Assembly: GCA_016291995.1 (NCBI GenBank)
Contig: JAEEZV010000053.1
Coordinates: forward strand, 1-7,945
Origin: Caryophanales bacterium
GTDB taxonomy: Bacteria > Bacillota_I > Bacilli_A > RF39 > UBA660
Length of the DNA: 7,945 bases
Direction of reading: 5' to 3'
Part shown: piece after piece, positions 1-7,519 of the stretch
Position numbering within the stretch: the first letter of the stretch is position 1
Layout: each line of letters begins with the position of its first letter
Program-made: the position numbers and the translations under genes
Notes under the pieces: model-generated
The model's input: only the letters and a program-made list of their open reading frames with translations
Databases searched by the model: none
What the model was told of the DNA's origin: nothing

Positions 1-1
1 C

Positions 2-520
2 AAATTAGGTGTCACTGTTGAACACTATATTATTTCATCAGGACTAAAAGAAATAATTGAAGGCAGTGTAATTGGTAAATATTTTAAAGAAATTTATGCA
101 TCAGAATTCTATTATAATAATATGGGTAATGCTATGTGGCCGCTTAGAACGATAAACTATACGAATAAAACGCAGTTTTTAATAAGAATTAACAAAGGTA
201 TCTTAGATGTAAGAGATGATTATAATTTAAATAGAAAAATGTTAAAAAGTGATAGACGTATTCCATATGAAAATATGATTTATGTTGGGGATGGACTTAC
301 TGATGTACCTTGTATGACTCTAGCTAAAGAGAATGGGGGAGTAAGTATTGCTGTATATACTGATAAATCATTAGAAATAGCGAAAGAATTACATGATGAT
401 AATCGTATTAATTATATGGCATATGCTGACTATAGTGAAAATAGTGAAATGGAAAAAATAGTCAAAAAAGAAATTGAGAGAATGGCAACATTAGAAAAAG
501 AAATCCATAATACTTTTTAG
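2..520 (+). CDS. HAD-superfamily hydrolase (phosphatase-like), 3' part of gene
   Basis: The reading frame is open from the first bases of the window to a TAG stop, giving 172 residues; the gene starts upstream of the window. The C-terminal half of a haloacid dehalogenase (HAD) hydrolase is visible. Motif II is the IISSG stretch (residues 10-14), which supplies the phosphate-binding Ser. A Lys after it (K56 in NKTQ, or K65) is the likely motif III. Motif IV is YVGDGLTD (residues 94-101), with D97 and D101 as probable Mg ligands. The N-terminal DxDxT nucleophile motif lies outside the window. The family uses a phosphoaspartate intermediate to hydrolyse small phosphorylated substrates in the cytosol; the substrate here cannot be read from sequence. 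The ATG at 122 is an internal Met, since motif II lies upstream of it. No terminator is obvious after the stop, so some readthrough into ftsA is possible. Confidence 0.85.
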   Translation, partial: KLGVTVEHYIISSGLKEIIEGSVIGKYFKEIYASEFYYNNMGNAMWPLRTINYTNKTQFLIRINKGILDVRDDYNLNRKMLKSDRRIPYENMIYVGDGLTDVPCMTLAKENGGVSIAVYTDKSLEIAKELHDDNRINYMAYADYSENSEMEKIVKKEIERMATLEKEIHNTF

Positions 521-529
521 ATAGATATA

Positions 530-558
530 TTGATTTTAATATAATTATTGTGTATAAT
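530..558 (+). promoter_or_regulatory. Sigma-A-type promoter for ftsA-ftsZ
   Basis: TTGATT at 530-535 and a perfect TATAAT at 553-558 are separated by 17 bp, the optimal housekeeping spacing. Transcription would begin near 565, giving a leader of about 25 nt that still contains the AAGGAG ribosome site at 575-580. This promoter makes ftsAZ independent of the upstream phosphatase gene. It was called from sequence only. Confidence 0.75.
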
Positions 559-590
559 TAGATTGTATCATTTTAAGGAGATAGGGTATC

Positions 591-1826
591 ATGAGAAAAA
601 TTTATACTAGTGTTGATATTGGATCCGATACAATTAAGTTTTTAGTTGCTGAAGAAGGAAATGATACTGTTAATGTACTAGCTTCTGCAATGGTTAAATC
701 TAAAGGTATTAAAAAGGGATTAATCGTCGATTCTAATCAAGTAGTTATGGCTATCAAAGATGGCGCAAAGCAGATAAGCGAACAATTAGGATTTGATATT
801 AAAAATGTTATCGTTAATGTTCCTGATTACAATGCTAAATTTATGTATGTAACAGGTAAAATAAACGTTGATGGAGTTATTGCTACACGTAATATTAATA
901 CCGTTATCAAGGATTCAGTTTATAACAAATTAGATAAAGATTACGAATTAGTTACTGTTATTCCACTGGAATTTACTTTAGATGGAAAAGAAAAAACATT
1001 ATATCCATATGGCAAAGAATGCCATGTATTAGAAATTAAAGGAATAATGATATCAGTACCTAAAAAGAATATCTATTCTGTAATTAGTGTCTTTCCAGAA
1101 GCTGGACTTGATGTATTAGATATTACTATTTCTGGTATTGCTGATTATTATCAAGTAAGAAATAAAAAAATAGATAATAAAATTGGTGCAATAATTAATA
1201 TTGGACACGAAACAACTAATGTATCAGTCATTAATAATGGTATTATTATGAATACTGAAACAATTCAATTAGGTGGTATAAATGTCGAAAATGATATTGC
1301 TTATATCTTTGGTACAAATATAATTGATGCAAGAAAAATAAAAGAAAAATTTGCATCTAGTCATAAAAGATTTACTAATCTTAATGAAACATATGACTTA
1401 GATGGAGTTAAATTAAATCAATTAGAAGTTACTGAAGTAGTAATGAGTAGATTAACTGAAATGCTAAATTTAGCTAGAAAGCAAATATCATTACTTACTA
1501 AAAAAGATATTGAATATATAATTATTACCGGAGGACTTACAGAAATTAAGCATTTTAAAAATTTAGTATATGAAATTTTAGGAAAAGATGTTATAATATA
1601 TGTAATGGATGAGATAGGCATTAGAGATAATCGTTACACGAGTGCTCTTGGTATGATTAAAGCATTCATTAGTAAAATGGCTATTAGAGGTAAAAGTTTT
1701 TCTATGATAAGTGAAGGCGATGTAGATAAAATGATTACTCCTGATAATAAAAAGAAGAAAGATAAATCGGGTGTTTCTAAGATTTTCAAAGGTTTTATTA
1801 GAAATAAGGAGGATAATTATGAATAA
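591..1826 (+). CDS. ftsA: Cell division protein FtsA, membrane anchor of the Z-ring
   Basis: This is a 411-residue actin-family protein that tethers FtsZ filaments to the inner face of the membrane and recruits later division proteins. The phosphate-1 loop is VDIGSDTIKF (residues 8-17). The FtsA-specific 1C subdomain should span about 80-165. The phosphate-2 region is IINIGHETTN (201-210), and the adenosine motif is IIITGGLTEI (310-319). The C terminus has a basic linker (387-392) and then an amphipathic segment, SGVSKIFKGFIRN (393-405), the expected membrane-targeting helix. Length is normal for the family. AAGGAG at 575-580 lies 10 nt before the ATG. The gene overlaps ftsZ by 8 nt, the classic ftsA-ftsZ order. 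An oddity is Asn203 where the phosphate-2 loop usually has Asp. No other family fits this combination of tail, context and actin motifs. Confidence 0.95.
   Translation: MRKIYTSVDIGSDTIKFLVAEEGNDTVNVLASAMVKSKGIKKGLIVDSNQVVMAIKDGAKQISEQLGFDIKNVIVNVPDYNAKFMYVTGKINVDGVIATRNINTVIKDSVYNKLDKDYELVTVIPLEFTLDGKEKTLYPYGKECHVLEIKGIMISVPKKNIYSVISVFPEAGLDVLDITISGIADYYQVRNKKIDNKIGAIINIGHETTNVSVINNGIIMNTETIQLGGINVENDIAYIFGTNIIDARKIKEKFASSHKRFTNLNETYDLDGVKLNQLEVTEVVMSRLTEMLNLARKQISLLTKKDIEYIIITGGLTEIKHFKNLVYEILGKDVIIYVMDEIGIRDNRYTSALGMIKAFISKMAIRGKSFSMISEGDVDKMITPDNKKKKDKSGVSKIFKGFIRNKEDNYE
1806..1812 (+). promoter_or_regulatory. Shine-Dalgarno site fixing the ftsZ start
   Basis: AAGGAGG lies inside the last codons of ftsA, 6 nt before the ATG at 1819. 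It decides for that start over the in-frame ATG at 1771, which would add 16 residues unlike any FtsZ N terminus and deep in ftsA coding sequence. Confidence 0.88.
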
Positions 1827-2898
1827 CATGTTTGGTTTAGAAATGAATCAGTTAGCAAAAATTAAGGTTGTTGGAGTTGGAGGCGGTGGCTGTAATGCTG
1901 TAAACCGTATGATCAATTCTGGCCTTAAAGGCGTTGATTTCATTGTTGCTAATACTGATTTACAAGTACTTAATGATTCATTAGCTCCAACTAAGTTGCA
2001 ATTAGGAAGCGAACTTACCGATGGTCTTGGTGCTGGTGCAAACCCAGCAATAGGAAAAGAGGCTGCTCTTGAATCAAAAGAAGATATAGAAGAAGCATTA
2101 AAAGGTGCTGATATGGTCTTCGTTACCTGTGGTATGGGTGGAGGAACTGGTACAGGTGCTTCACCAATAGTTGCAGAAATTGCTCAAGATTTAGGAGCCT
2201 TAACAGTTGGTATAGTAACAAAACCTTTTAGTTTTGAAGGAAAGAAAAGAATGGAACAAGCTATTGCTGGTCTTGACGAATTAAAAAAACACGTCGATAC
2301 CCTAATAGTTATTCCAAATGATAGATTGAGAGAATTAATTGATAAATCTACACCTATGCTTGAAGCATTTAGAGAAGTAGATAATATCCTACATAGAGGT
2401 GTTCAGTCAATATCAGATTTGATTGCTATTACTGGATTAGTTAACCTAGACTTTGCCGATGTCAAAGCCGTAATGAAAGATAGAGGAAATGCTCTAATTG
2501 GTATTGGTGTTGGATCTGGAGAAAACAGAGCCGTTGAAGCTGCAAAACAAGCGGTATCTTCACCATTATTAGAAACTTCCATAAATGGTGCTACCGATGC
2601 AATCATCAATGTTACTGGTGGTTCATCACTAACACTATTTGAAGTTGAAGAAGCTGCTGAAGTAATTAGAACAGCTGCCAATACTGATATTAATACAATA
2701 TTTGGTGCTGTAATCAATGAAAACCTAACTGATGAAGTAATTGTAACAGTTATTGCTACTGGATTCGAAGAACCATCTGAACCACTATATCATAGTTTTA
2801 ATTCTACAAATAGAGAAGATATGTATAAAGAGGACGAAGAATATGACAACAATAATATCGATGTTCCTCCATTCCTAAGAGATAGACAAGATTTCTAA
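1819..2898 (+). CDS. ftsZ: Cell division GTPase FtsZ
   Basis: This tubulin-like GTPase polymerises into the division ring. From the ATG at 1819 it has 359 residues, somewhat shorter than Bacillus FtsZ. The N-terminal nucleotide loop VVGVGGGGCNAVNRM spans 17-31. The tubulin signature GGGTGTG is at 107-113. The T7 synergy loop NLDFADVKAVM (209-219) carries the catalytic acids D211 and D214, which complete the active site of the next subunit. The globular core ends near 316. A short acidic linker of about 30 residues leads to the conserved C-terminal peptide DVPPFLRDR (348-356), the docking site for FtsA and other ring partners. All key residues are present. It overlaps ftsA by 8 nt and is followed by a strong terminator, so the two form a closed transcription unit. 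Confidence 0.98.
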   Translation: MNNMFGLEMNQLAKIKVVGVGGGGCNAVNRMINSGLKGVDFIVANTDLQVLNDSLAPTKLQLGSELTDGLGAGANPAIGKEAALESKEDIEEALKGADMVFVTCGMGGGTGTGASPIVAEIAQDLGALTVGIVTKPFSFEGKKRMEQAIAGLDELKKHVDTLIVIPNDRLRELIDKSTPMLEAFREVDNILHRGVQSISDLIAITGLVNLDFADVKAVMKDRGNALIGIGVGSGENRAVEAAKQAVSSPLLETSINGATDAIINVTGGSSLTLFEVEEAAEVIRTAANTDINTIFGAVINENLTDEVIVTVIATGFEEPSEPLYHSFNSTNREDMYKEDEEYDNNNIDVPPFLRDRQDF

Positions 2899-2914
2899 TA
2901 AACTAAAAAAAATT

Positions 2915-2937
2915 AACTAGCAAAAGCTAGTTTTTTT
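2915..2937 (+). terminator. Rho-independent terminator of ftsAZ
   Basis: The stem is AACTAGC (2915-2921), loop AAAA, GCTAGTT (2926-2932), and the T-run extends through 2937 (seven T in all). It starts 17 nt after the ftsZ stop and separates ftsAZ from the hydrolase gene. Confidence 0.88.
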
Positions 2938-2958
2938 CTATTTAAAGACTTATATTTA

Positions 2959-2987
2959 TTGACTTTAAATGAGAAAAAATATATAAT
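2959..2987 (+). promoter_or_regulatory. Sigma-A-type promoter for the M23 hydrolase
   Basis: TTGACT (2959-2964), a 17-bp spacer and TATAAT (2982-2987) form a near-perfect housekeeping promoter. It lies between the ftsZ terminator and the next ATG. Transcription would start near 2994, so the leader is only about 10 nt. The ribosome site is a weak GGTGAT (2996-3001) just before the ATG at 3005, matching the 3' part of the anti-SD complement and not the usual GGAGG core. Confidence 0.8.
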
Positions 2988-3004
2988 GTAAGTAGGGTGA
3001 TAAT

Positions 3005-4189
3005 ATGAAACGAATATTTAAATTGTTTTTAGTATTAGTTTTATTTATGCCAATGTTTGTACATGCTGAAACATTACAAGATATGTATAATAGACTTGCT
3101 AATTTACAAAAGCAATATGAAGAAAATAGAAATAAGAAAACATTAACTCAAAATGAAATAAATAAATTAAATAATGATATTCAAAACATTACTGCATCAA
3201 TTGAAAAAACAAGAGAAGAAATTAAGCAAGCTGAAGAAGATATTGCTGATTGCAAACAAAGAATTGAAGATAAAAAAGTAGAAACAGATGGCTTACTACA
3301 ATTCTTACAAGTATCAAATGGTGGTAACATTTATCTAGAATACTTATTTGATGCTGAATCGTATACCGATTTTATATATCGATATGAAGTAGTAAGACAG
3401 CTTACTAATTATAATTCAGATCTAATTGATGAACTTGAAGCTTTGATTGTTAAATTACAAGAAACTGAAAAAGAATTAGAAAAAAAGCAAATACAACTAG
3501 AAAATGAACGTAAAGAACTATCTCAAAAAGTAACCACTCTAACAAGTAGTTTATCTAACTATATGGCTGAAGGAGTCGACATTGAAGCAGATATTAAAGA
3601 TTTAAAGAAACAAATTCAAATCTATGAAGGTATGGGTTGTGGAAGAAATCAAGATATTAAAGATTGTGTATCAAGTGTTAGTGCCTTTGGCTGGCGTTAT
3701 CCCCTTGAAAGAGGCTGTGTAACTAGTGAATATACCGGATACAATTTAAGAACTGACTGGTCTGGTGGTGGTGGACACCACGCTATAGACGTAGACTGTG
3801 TCGGCGAAGGAACAAAAGTATATCCAGCAGCTGACGGTGTAATATCAAGAATTGCCTTTTATTCTACGTGTGGTGGTAATGCCATGTATATCTCCCATAT
3901 TGTAAATGGTAAAAGATATACAACCGTATATATGCATTTAATATATTATGCTAGTGATATGTATGTTGGAAAAGTAGTAACAACTAATACTGTTATTGGC
4001 TATGTTGGTGGTTATAGTACTGCTGCTAACCACGGTGGATATGATTACTGTACAACCGGTGCCCACTTACATTTTGGTGTAGCTGAAGGTGATAGTGCAT
4101 TTGACTTCAATTCACATTCAATAAATCCTCGAGAAATACTATCGTTTCCTAAATTGGTATATAGTGGTGGAGGATACTTCTATAGATAA
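3005..4189 (+). CDS. Secreted coiled-coil M23 murein endopeptidase (EnvC/PcsB-like)
   Basis: The 394-residue exported protein probably cleaves peptide cross-bridges of peptidoglycan during daughter-cell separation. A signal peptide covers 1-21 (basic MKR, hydrophobic core, VHA then E22, a type I site with no lipobox Cys). Two coiled-coil arms (about 24-95 and 130-210) flank a hinge segment rich in hydrophobics (100-130, including YLEYLFDAESYTDFIYR). That pattern resembles the FtsX-binding coiled-coil domains of EnvC, PcsB and CwlO. The M23/LytM domain spans about 228-385. Its expected zinc ligands are H258 and D262 (HxxxD) and H356, with H311 and H354 (HLH) as catalytic histidines, so the enzyme looks active, unlike E. 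coli EnvC. Seven Cys remain in the mature protein (83, 212, 221, 238, 265, 289, 349), which is odd for a Gram-positive exported protein. Its location after ftsZ supports a septal role. The FtsX link is inferred. Confidence 0.88.
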   Translation: MKRIFKLFLVLVLFMPMFVHAETLQDMYNRLANLQKQYEENRNKKTLTQNEINKLNNDIQNITASIEKTREEIKQAEEDIADCKQRIEDKKVETDGLLQFLQVSNGGNIYLEYLFDAESYTDFIYRYEVVRQLTNYNSDLIDELEALIVKLQETEKELEKKQIQLENERKELSQKVTTLTSSLSNYMAEGVDIEADIKDLKKQIQIYEGMGCGRNQDIKDCVSSVSAFGWRYPLERGCVTSEYTGYNLRTDWSGGGGHHAIDVDCVGEGTKVYPAADGVISRIAFYSTCGGNAMYISHIVNGKRYTTVYMHLIYYASDMYVGKVVTTNTVIGYVGGYSTAANHGGYDYCTTGAHLHFGVAEGDSAFDFNSHSINPREILSFPKLVYSGGGYFYR

Positions 4190-4190
4190 T

Positions 4191-4218
4191 AAATTGAGTT
4201 CCAACGAGCTCAATTTTT
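4191..4218 (+). terminator. Terminator-like hairpin between hydrolase and ATPase genes
   Basis: AAATTGAGTTC (4191-4201) pairs with GAGCTCAATTT (4206-4216) around a CAAC loop: 11 bp with one G-U pair, ending in five T (4214-4218). It begins 1 nt after the hydrolase stop. The T-tract is short, so termination may be partial. Only about 26 nt separate it from the ATPase start. Confidence 0.72.
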
Positions 4219-4244
4219 AAGATATAAACGTATGGAGGCATGCT

Positions 4245-6557
4245 ATGAATGGACTAAATAGACAAGATATTGAATATCGTATAAATAATAATTTAGTAAA
4301 TAACGAGAATATTAAAAACTCCCGTGATTTAAAAACAATATTTATATCTAACTTACTGACATTATTTAATTTACTCCATGTTGTATTATTTGTATTTGTC
4401 CTAACAACCGGTTCAATAAAAAATACAACATTTATGGGAGCAATATGTTTTAATATTATTATTAGTATCTATCAAGAAATTAAAGCTAAAATTATTATTG
4501 ATAAATTAAAAATAACTAGTGATGTAAAAGTAAAAGTAATAAGAGAAGGTAAAGAAGTAGAAATAGATCCATCTGAAATACTTTTAGATGATCTATTATA
4601 CTTACGTCAAGGTGATACCATACCGGTAGATGCCATAATCATTAAAAATGATAACCTTGAAGTAGATGAATCTATTATTACTGGTGAATCAAATGCTGTA
4701 GTAAAAAAAGAAAACGATAAAGTATTATCCGGATCAATCATTACAGCCGGTAAATGTTATGCTAAAGTTGTATCCATTAATAGAGATACATATGCTAATA
4801 ACTTAATAAAAGAAGCTAGTAAAAAGAAAGATGATTCGTCATACTTAATGAAACAAATTAATACTATCTTAAAAGTAGTAACATTCTTAATTGTACCTAT
4901 TGGTATTCTCTTATTTATATCACAGTTTGTCTATAGCGGTAGCACTTATAGTGAAGCCACTTTAGGTGCTGTAGCAGGTATAATTGGTATGATTCCAGAT
5001 GGACTTGTCCTACTAACATCAATATCACTTACCGTTGGCGTCATTAAAATGGCTAAACACAAAATAATTATTCAAAGACTTAGTGGTATTGAATTATTAG
5101 CTTGCGTTGATATTCTTTGTTTAGATAAAACCGGAACCATTACTGATGGTAGTATGCGTGTCGTTGATGTTATTAAAAAAGATAATAAATACGATATCGA
5201 TAATATTTTAAGTGCCATGGTAAGTAAGGATGGTAATGTTACCGATAAAGCATTATATGATTATTTTGGTATTAATAATAGTACTTTGAAAGTTAAAAAT
5301 CATATTCCATTTACTTCAAAAAGAAAGTATTCATTAATAGAAACAGATAATGGTATATATGCTCTTGGAGCACTTGAATATATGACTAAACATAAAATTG
5401 AAGAATATAATGAAGTAACGGATGCACTAAATAATGGATATCGTATCCTAACACTATGTAAATGTGATCCAGAATTTAATACCGATACAAATAAAATTAT
5501 TGGTTTTATAGCTATTAAAGATAATATAAGGAACAATGCTAAGAATACTTTAGAATATTTTAAAAAACAAAATGTTAATGTCAAAATTATTTCTGGAGAT
5601 AATCCTATTACTGTATCCAATCTATTAAAACAAATAAATATGGATGGATATGATAAATATATATCCGGTAATGATCTACCAGAAAACTATAATGATTTAG
5701 TAAAAATAGTCAATGATTATGTCATATTTGGACGTGTTACACCATATCAAAAGAAACAAATAGTAAAAGCCTTAAAAGAAGATAATACCGTTGGTTATAT
5801 TGGTGATGGTGTAAACGATATATTAGCCTTAAAAGAATCAGATTGTGGTATTGCACTAGCCTCAGGAATAAGTGCTGCTAGAAGCGTTGCTGAAGTAGTA
5901 TTAACTAATGCTGATTTTGGTGTTCTTCCCAAAATTGTCAATGAAGGTAGAAGAGTAGTTAATAATATTGAAAGAGTAGCTAGTATGTATCTAATTAAAA
6001 CTGTTTATTCTTTCCTAATATCATTAACATGTATCTTCTTAAGTCATGAATATCCATTTTATCCAATACAATTATCATTAATAAGTGCCATATGCGTTGG
6101 TATTCCATCATTCTTCTTAGCAATAGAACCAAACTATACCAAAGTAGAGAAGGGGTTCTTGTTAAAAGTATTTAGAAATGCTCTTCCTAGTGCACTATGT
6201 GTCTGGATAAACATGTTATTTCTAATGATGTTCTGTTATATATTTAAATTAGATTTTGAACCATTTAGATTAACGGTTGTAGCAGTAACTGGATTCTTAA
6301 ATTTAAGATTATTATATAATATTAGTAAACCATTAACATCACTAAGAAAAATACTTGTATATAGTTGTTTTATTACATTCTATGCTTTATTAATTATCTT
6401 TAATAAATTCTTCTTAGTATCTAACTTCAATATATGGTCATTTGTCTTTATTGCAATACTAATATTTACTAATTATTATGTAACAGAATTCCTTGAAGGA
6501 ATATATGATATATTTGCTAAAATGTATAAAAAAAGAAGGAGTAAGAAAAAGAAATGA
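4245..6557 (+). CDS. P-type cation-transporting ATPase, CtpE-like (probable Ca2+ or other divalent cation)
   Basis: This 770-residue integral membrane pump couples ATP hydrolysis to cation movement. The actuator domain has TGES at 146-149. The phosphorylation site is D294 in DKTGT. The N domain is short (about 305-440), with FTSKRKYS at 356-363 and LGALE (374-378) at the KGAPE position. The P domain has SGDNP (450-454) and the hinge GDGVND (520-525). About ten membrane segments are visible: M1-M2 near 33-80, M3-M4 near 208-265, and M5-M10 from about 575 to 750, followed by a very basic tail. There is no N-terminal metal-binding domain or CPC motif, which argues against heavy-metal P1B pumps. 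The M4 signature PDGLVLLTS (251-259) and M6 IPSFFLAIEPN resemble mycobacterial CtpE, a calcium-type pump; ion and direction are inferred. GGAGG at 4234-4238 sets the start. It overlaps the next gene by 4 nt. Confidence 0.9.
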   Translation: MNGLNRQDIEYRINNNLVNNENIKNSRDLKTIFISNLLTLFNLLHVVLFVFVLTTGSIKNTTFMGAICFNIIISIYQEIKAKIIIDKLKITSDVKVKVIREGKEVEIDPSEILLDDLLYLRQGDTIPVDAIIIKNDNLEVDESIITGESNAVVKKENDKVLSGSIITAGKCYAKVVSINRDTYANNLIKEASKKKDDSSYLMKQINTILKVVTFLIVPIGILLFISQFVYSGSTYSEATLGAVAGIIGMIPDGLVLLTSISLTVGVIKMAKHKIIIQRLSGIELLACVDILCLDKTGTITDGSMRVVDVIKKDNKYDIDNILSAMVSKDGNVTDKALYDYFGINNSTLKVKNHIPFTSKRKYSLIETDNGIYALGALEYMTKHKIEEYNEVTDALNNGYRILTLCKCDPEFNTDTNKIIGFIAIKDNIRNNAKNTLEYFKKQNVNVKIISGDNPITVSNLLKQINMDGYDKYISGNDLPENYNDLVKIVNDYVIFGRVTPYQKKQIVKALKEDNTVGYIGDGVNDILALKESDCGIALASGISAARSVAEVVLTNADFGVLPKIVNEGRRVVNNIERVASMYLIKTVYSFLISLTCIFLSHEYPFYPIQLSLISAICVGIPSFFLAIEPNYTKVEKGFLLKVFRNALPSALCVWINMLFLMMFCYIFKLDFEPFRLTVVAVTGFLNLRLLYNISKPLTSLRKILVYSCFITFYALLIIFNKFFLVSNFNIWSFVFIAILIFTNYYVTEFLEGIYDIFAKMYKKRRSKKKK

Positions 6558-7429
6558 AAAAGAGTGCTTGGAAAATAGTGTGGATCGTAGGAGTATATGC
6601 CATACTTGTATCAGTATTATATTTAGTAGTCCTATACAAAGTAAAATGGGAAGATAGAGATTTAAATACCTATTTATATTTCTATAATTGTAGTAATAAT
6701 CTATGTACTACTACTACTAAACCAAATAAATATTATTCTAGTGTTGTATGTAAAGACAAAGTATGCCCATATATTTCATCGATGAATGATAATCTACTAG
6801 TATTAACTACTGAAGATAAAGATTATGTATTTGATTACATAAATAATAAAAAAATACATGAAGAATATACAAGATATAAATTTACCGATAATAAATATTT
6901 AATAGCTACTGACGCTGAAGGAAAACAAGGAATTATCAGCAGTGTAGGGGAAGTAGTAGTTCCATTCAAATATGAAAGCATTTTAAATTATAAAGATGGC
7001 TTTGTATCATATATTTCAAATAGTAGAGTAGGTATTGATAATGATGAAGATAATACCCATATCGAACCAAAATATGAAAATGTCGTATTGTTAACTCCTA
7101 ATGCTTATGCATATCTAAATAATTCCGTATATCATATCATATCATATGATAACGAAACGCCTATTAACGATAATGAATACGATTATATATATGCCTATAA
7201 TAATACAATCTTAGTATTTAGAAATAAACAATTAGACATTTTAGATGATTCATTTAATTCTCAACTCCTAATGAAAATTAGTACTCTATATGATTACAAA
7301 ATAGAGAAGGATAGAGAAGGGCTAAATATTCATGTAGAGGGTAGTTTATTACATTTTGATATATTTAATGGTAATGGTTATAATCATTACGTATATGACA
7401 CAAAAAACAACAAAATTTATGAAACATAA
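6554..7429 (+). CDS. Membrane-anchored protein with degenerate WG-like repeats, coupled to the ATPase
   Basis: This is a 291-residue protein of unknown function. It has a single N-terminal membrane segment (about 8-28) with a short basic N-terminus, so the rest should lie outside the membrane. Two CX4C motifs follow (C46/C51 and C66/C71), separated by a Thr/Tyr-rich stretch. From about 88 to 250 I see four or five degenerate repeats of 33-36 residues. The clearest, KQGIISSVGEVVVPFKYES (124-142), matches the WG/KWG pattern of short strands around a Gly-x-V-x-P-x-Y core. The next starts at RVGIDNDED (158), then YHIISYDNE (193) and KQLDILDDS (225). Such repeats usually build extracytoplasmic beta structures of unknown ligand. 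Its ATG shares ATGA with the ATPase stop, and AAGGAG (6536-6541) lies 12 nt upstream inside the ATPase tail, so translation is coupled. A role as a pump-associated subunit is a guess from that coupling. Confidence 0.8.
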   Translation: MKKSAWKIVWIVGVYAILVSVLYLVVLYKVKWEDRDLNTYLYFYNCSNNLCTTTTKPNKYYSSVVCKDKVCPYISSMNDNLLVLTTEDKDYVFDYINNKKIHEEYTRYKFTDNKYLIATDAEGKQGIISSVGEVVVPFKYESILNYKDGFVSYISNSRVGIDNDEDNTHIEPKYENVVLLTPNAYAYLNNSVYHIISYDNETPINDNEYDYIYAYNNTILVFRNKQLDILDDSFNSQLLMKISTLYDYKIEKDREGLNIHVEGSLLHFDIFNGNGYNHYVYDTKNNKIYET

Positions 7430-7434
7430 AATAA

Positions 7435-7467
7435 TAGGGTACTAATTTTAAAAAAATTAGTACCCTA
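7435..7467 (+). terminator. Perfect 15-bp hairpin ending the ATPase/WG unit
   Basis: TAGGGTACTAATTTT (7435-7449), an AAA loop and its exact reverse complement (7453-7467) begin 5 nt after the stop at 7429. The T-rich tail downstream is interrupted (CTTTAATTTAAT, then TTTTTT at 7484-7489). The opposite strand also reads into T-rich sequence (TTATTTTATG), so it might work in both directions. Confidence 0.75.
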
Positions 7468-7490
7468 CTTTAATTTAATAAAATTTTTTC

Positions 7491-7519
7491 TATATCCATA
7501 TTATATATATAATTAGGAT
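7491..7519. repeat. 29-bp direct repeat, left copy (flanks the 64-bp array)
   Basis: The first 20 bases (TATATCCATATTATATATAT) are identical to 7710-7729, and the match continues in register through AGGAT (7515-7519 against 7734-7738): 27 of 29 positions agree. Its last bases overlap the left arm of the first 64-bp unit. The sequence is AT-rich but includes the non-trivial CC and AGGAT anchors. Confidence 0.75.

Noticed and set aside
521..590. Terminator after the phosphatase gene
   Set aside because: No stem with a following T-run could be found; the stretch is occupied by the ftsA promoter.
1771..1818. Upstream in-frame ATG for ftsZ
   Set aside because: The extra residues are unlike FtsZ, and AAGGAGG sits 6 nt before the ATG at 1819.
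1418..1829. Antisense open frames over ftsA (also 2403-2717 over ftsZ and 5300-5620 over the ATPase)
   Set aside because: They are low-complexity mirrors of strong sense genes and resemble no family.
6554..6557. TGA read as tryptophan (Mycoplasma-type code)
   Set aside because: Every visible Trp is TGG. This TGA closes the ATPase after a typical basic tail while the next gene starts in ATGA; reading through gives unrelated sequence.
7131..7145. Three copies of ATCAT inside the WG-like gene, as a possible phase-variation tract
   Set aside because: Three copies are too few for frequent slippage, and they encode ordinary residues within a repeat. The (ACT)4 tract at 6707-6718 is likewise a plain Thr run.
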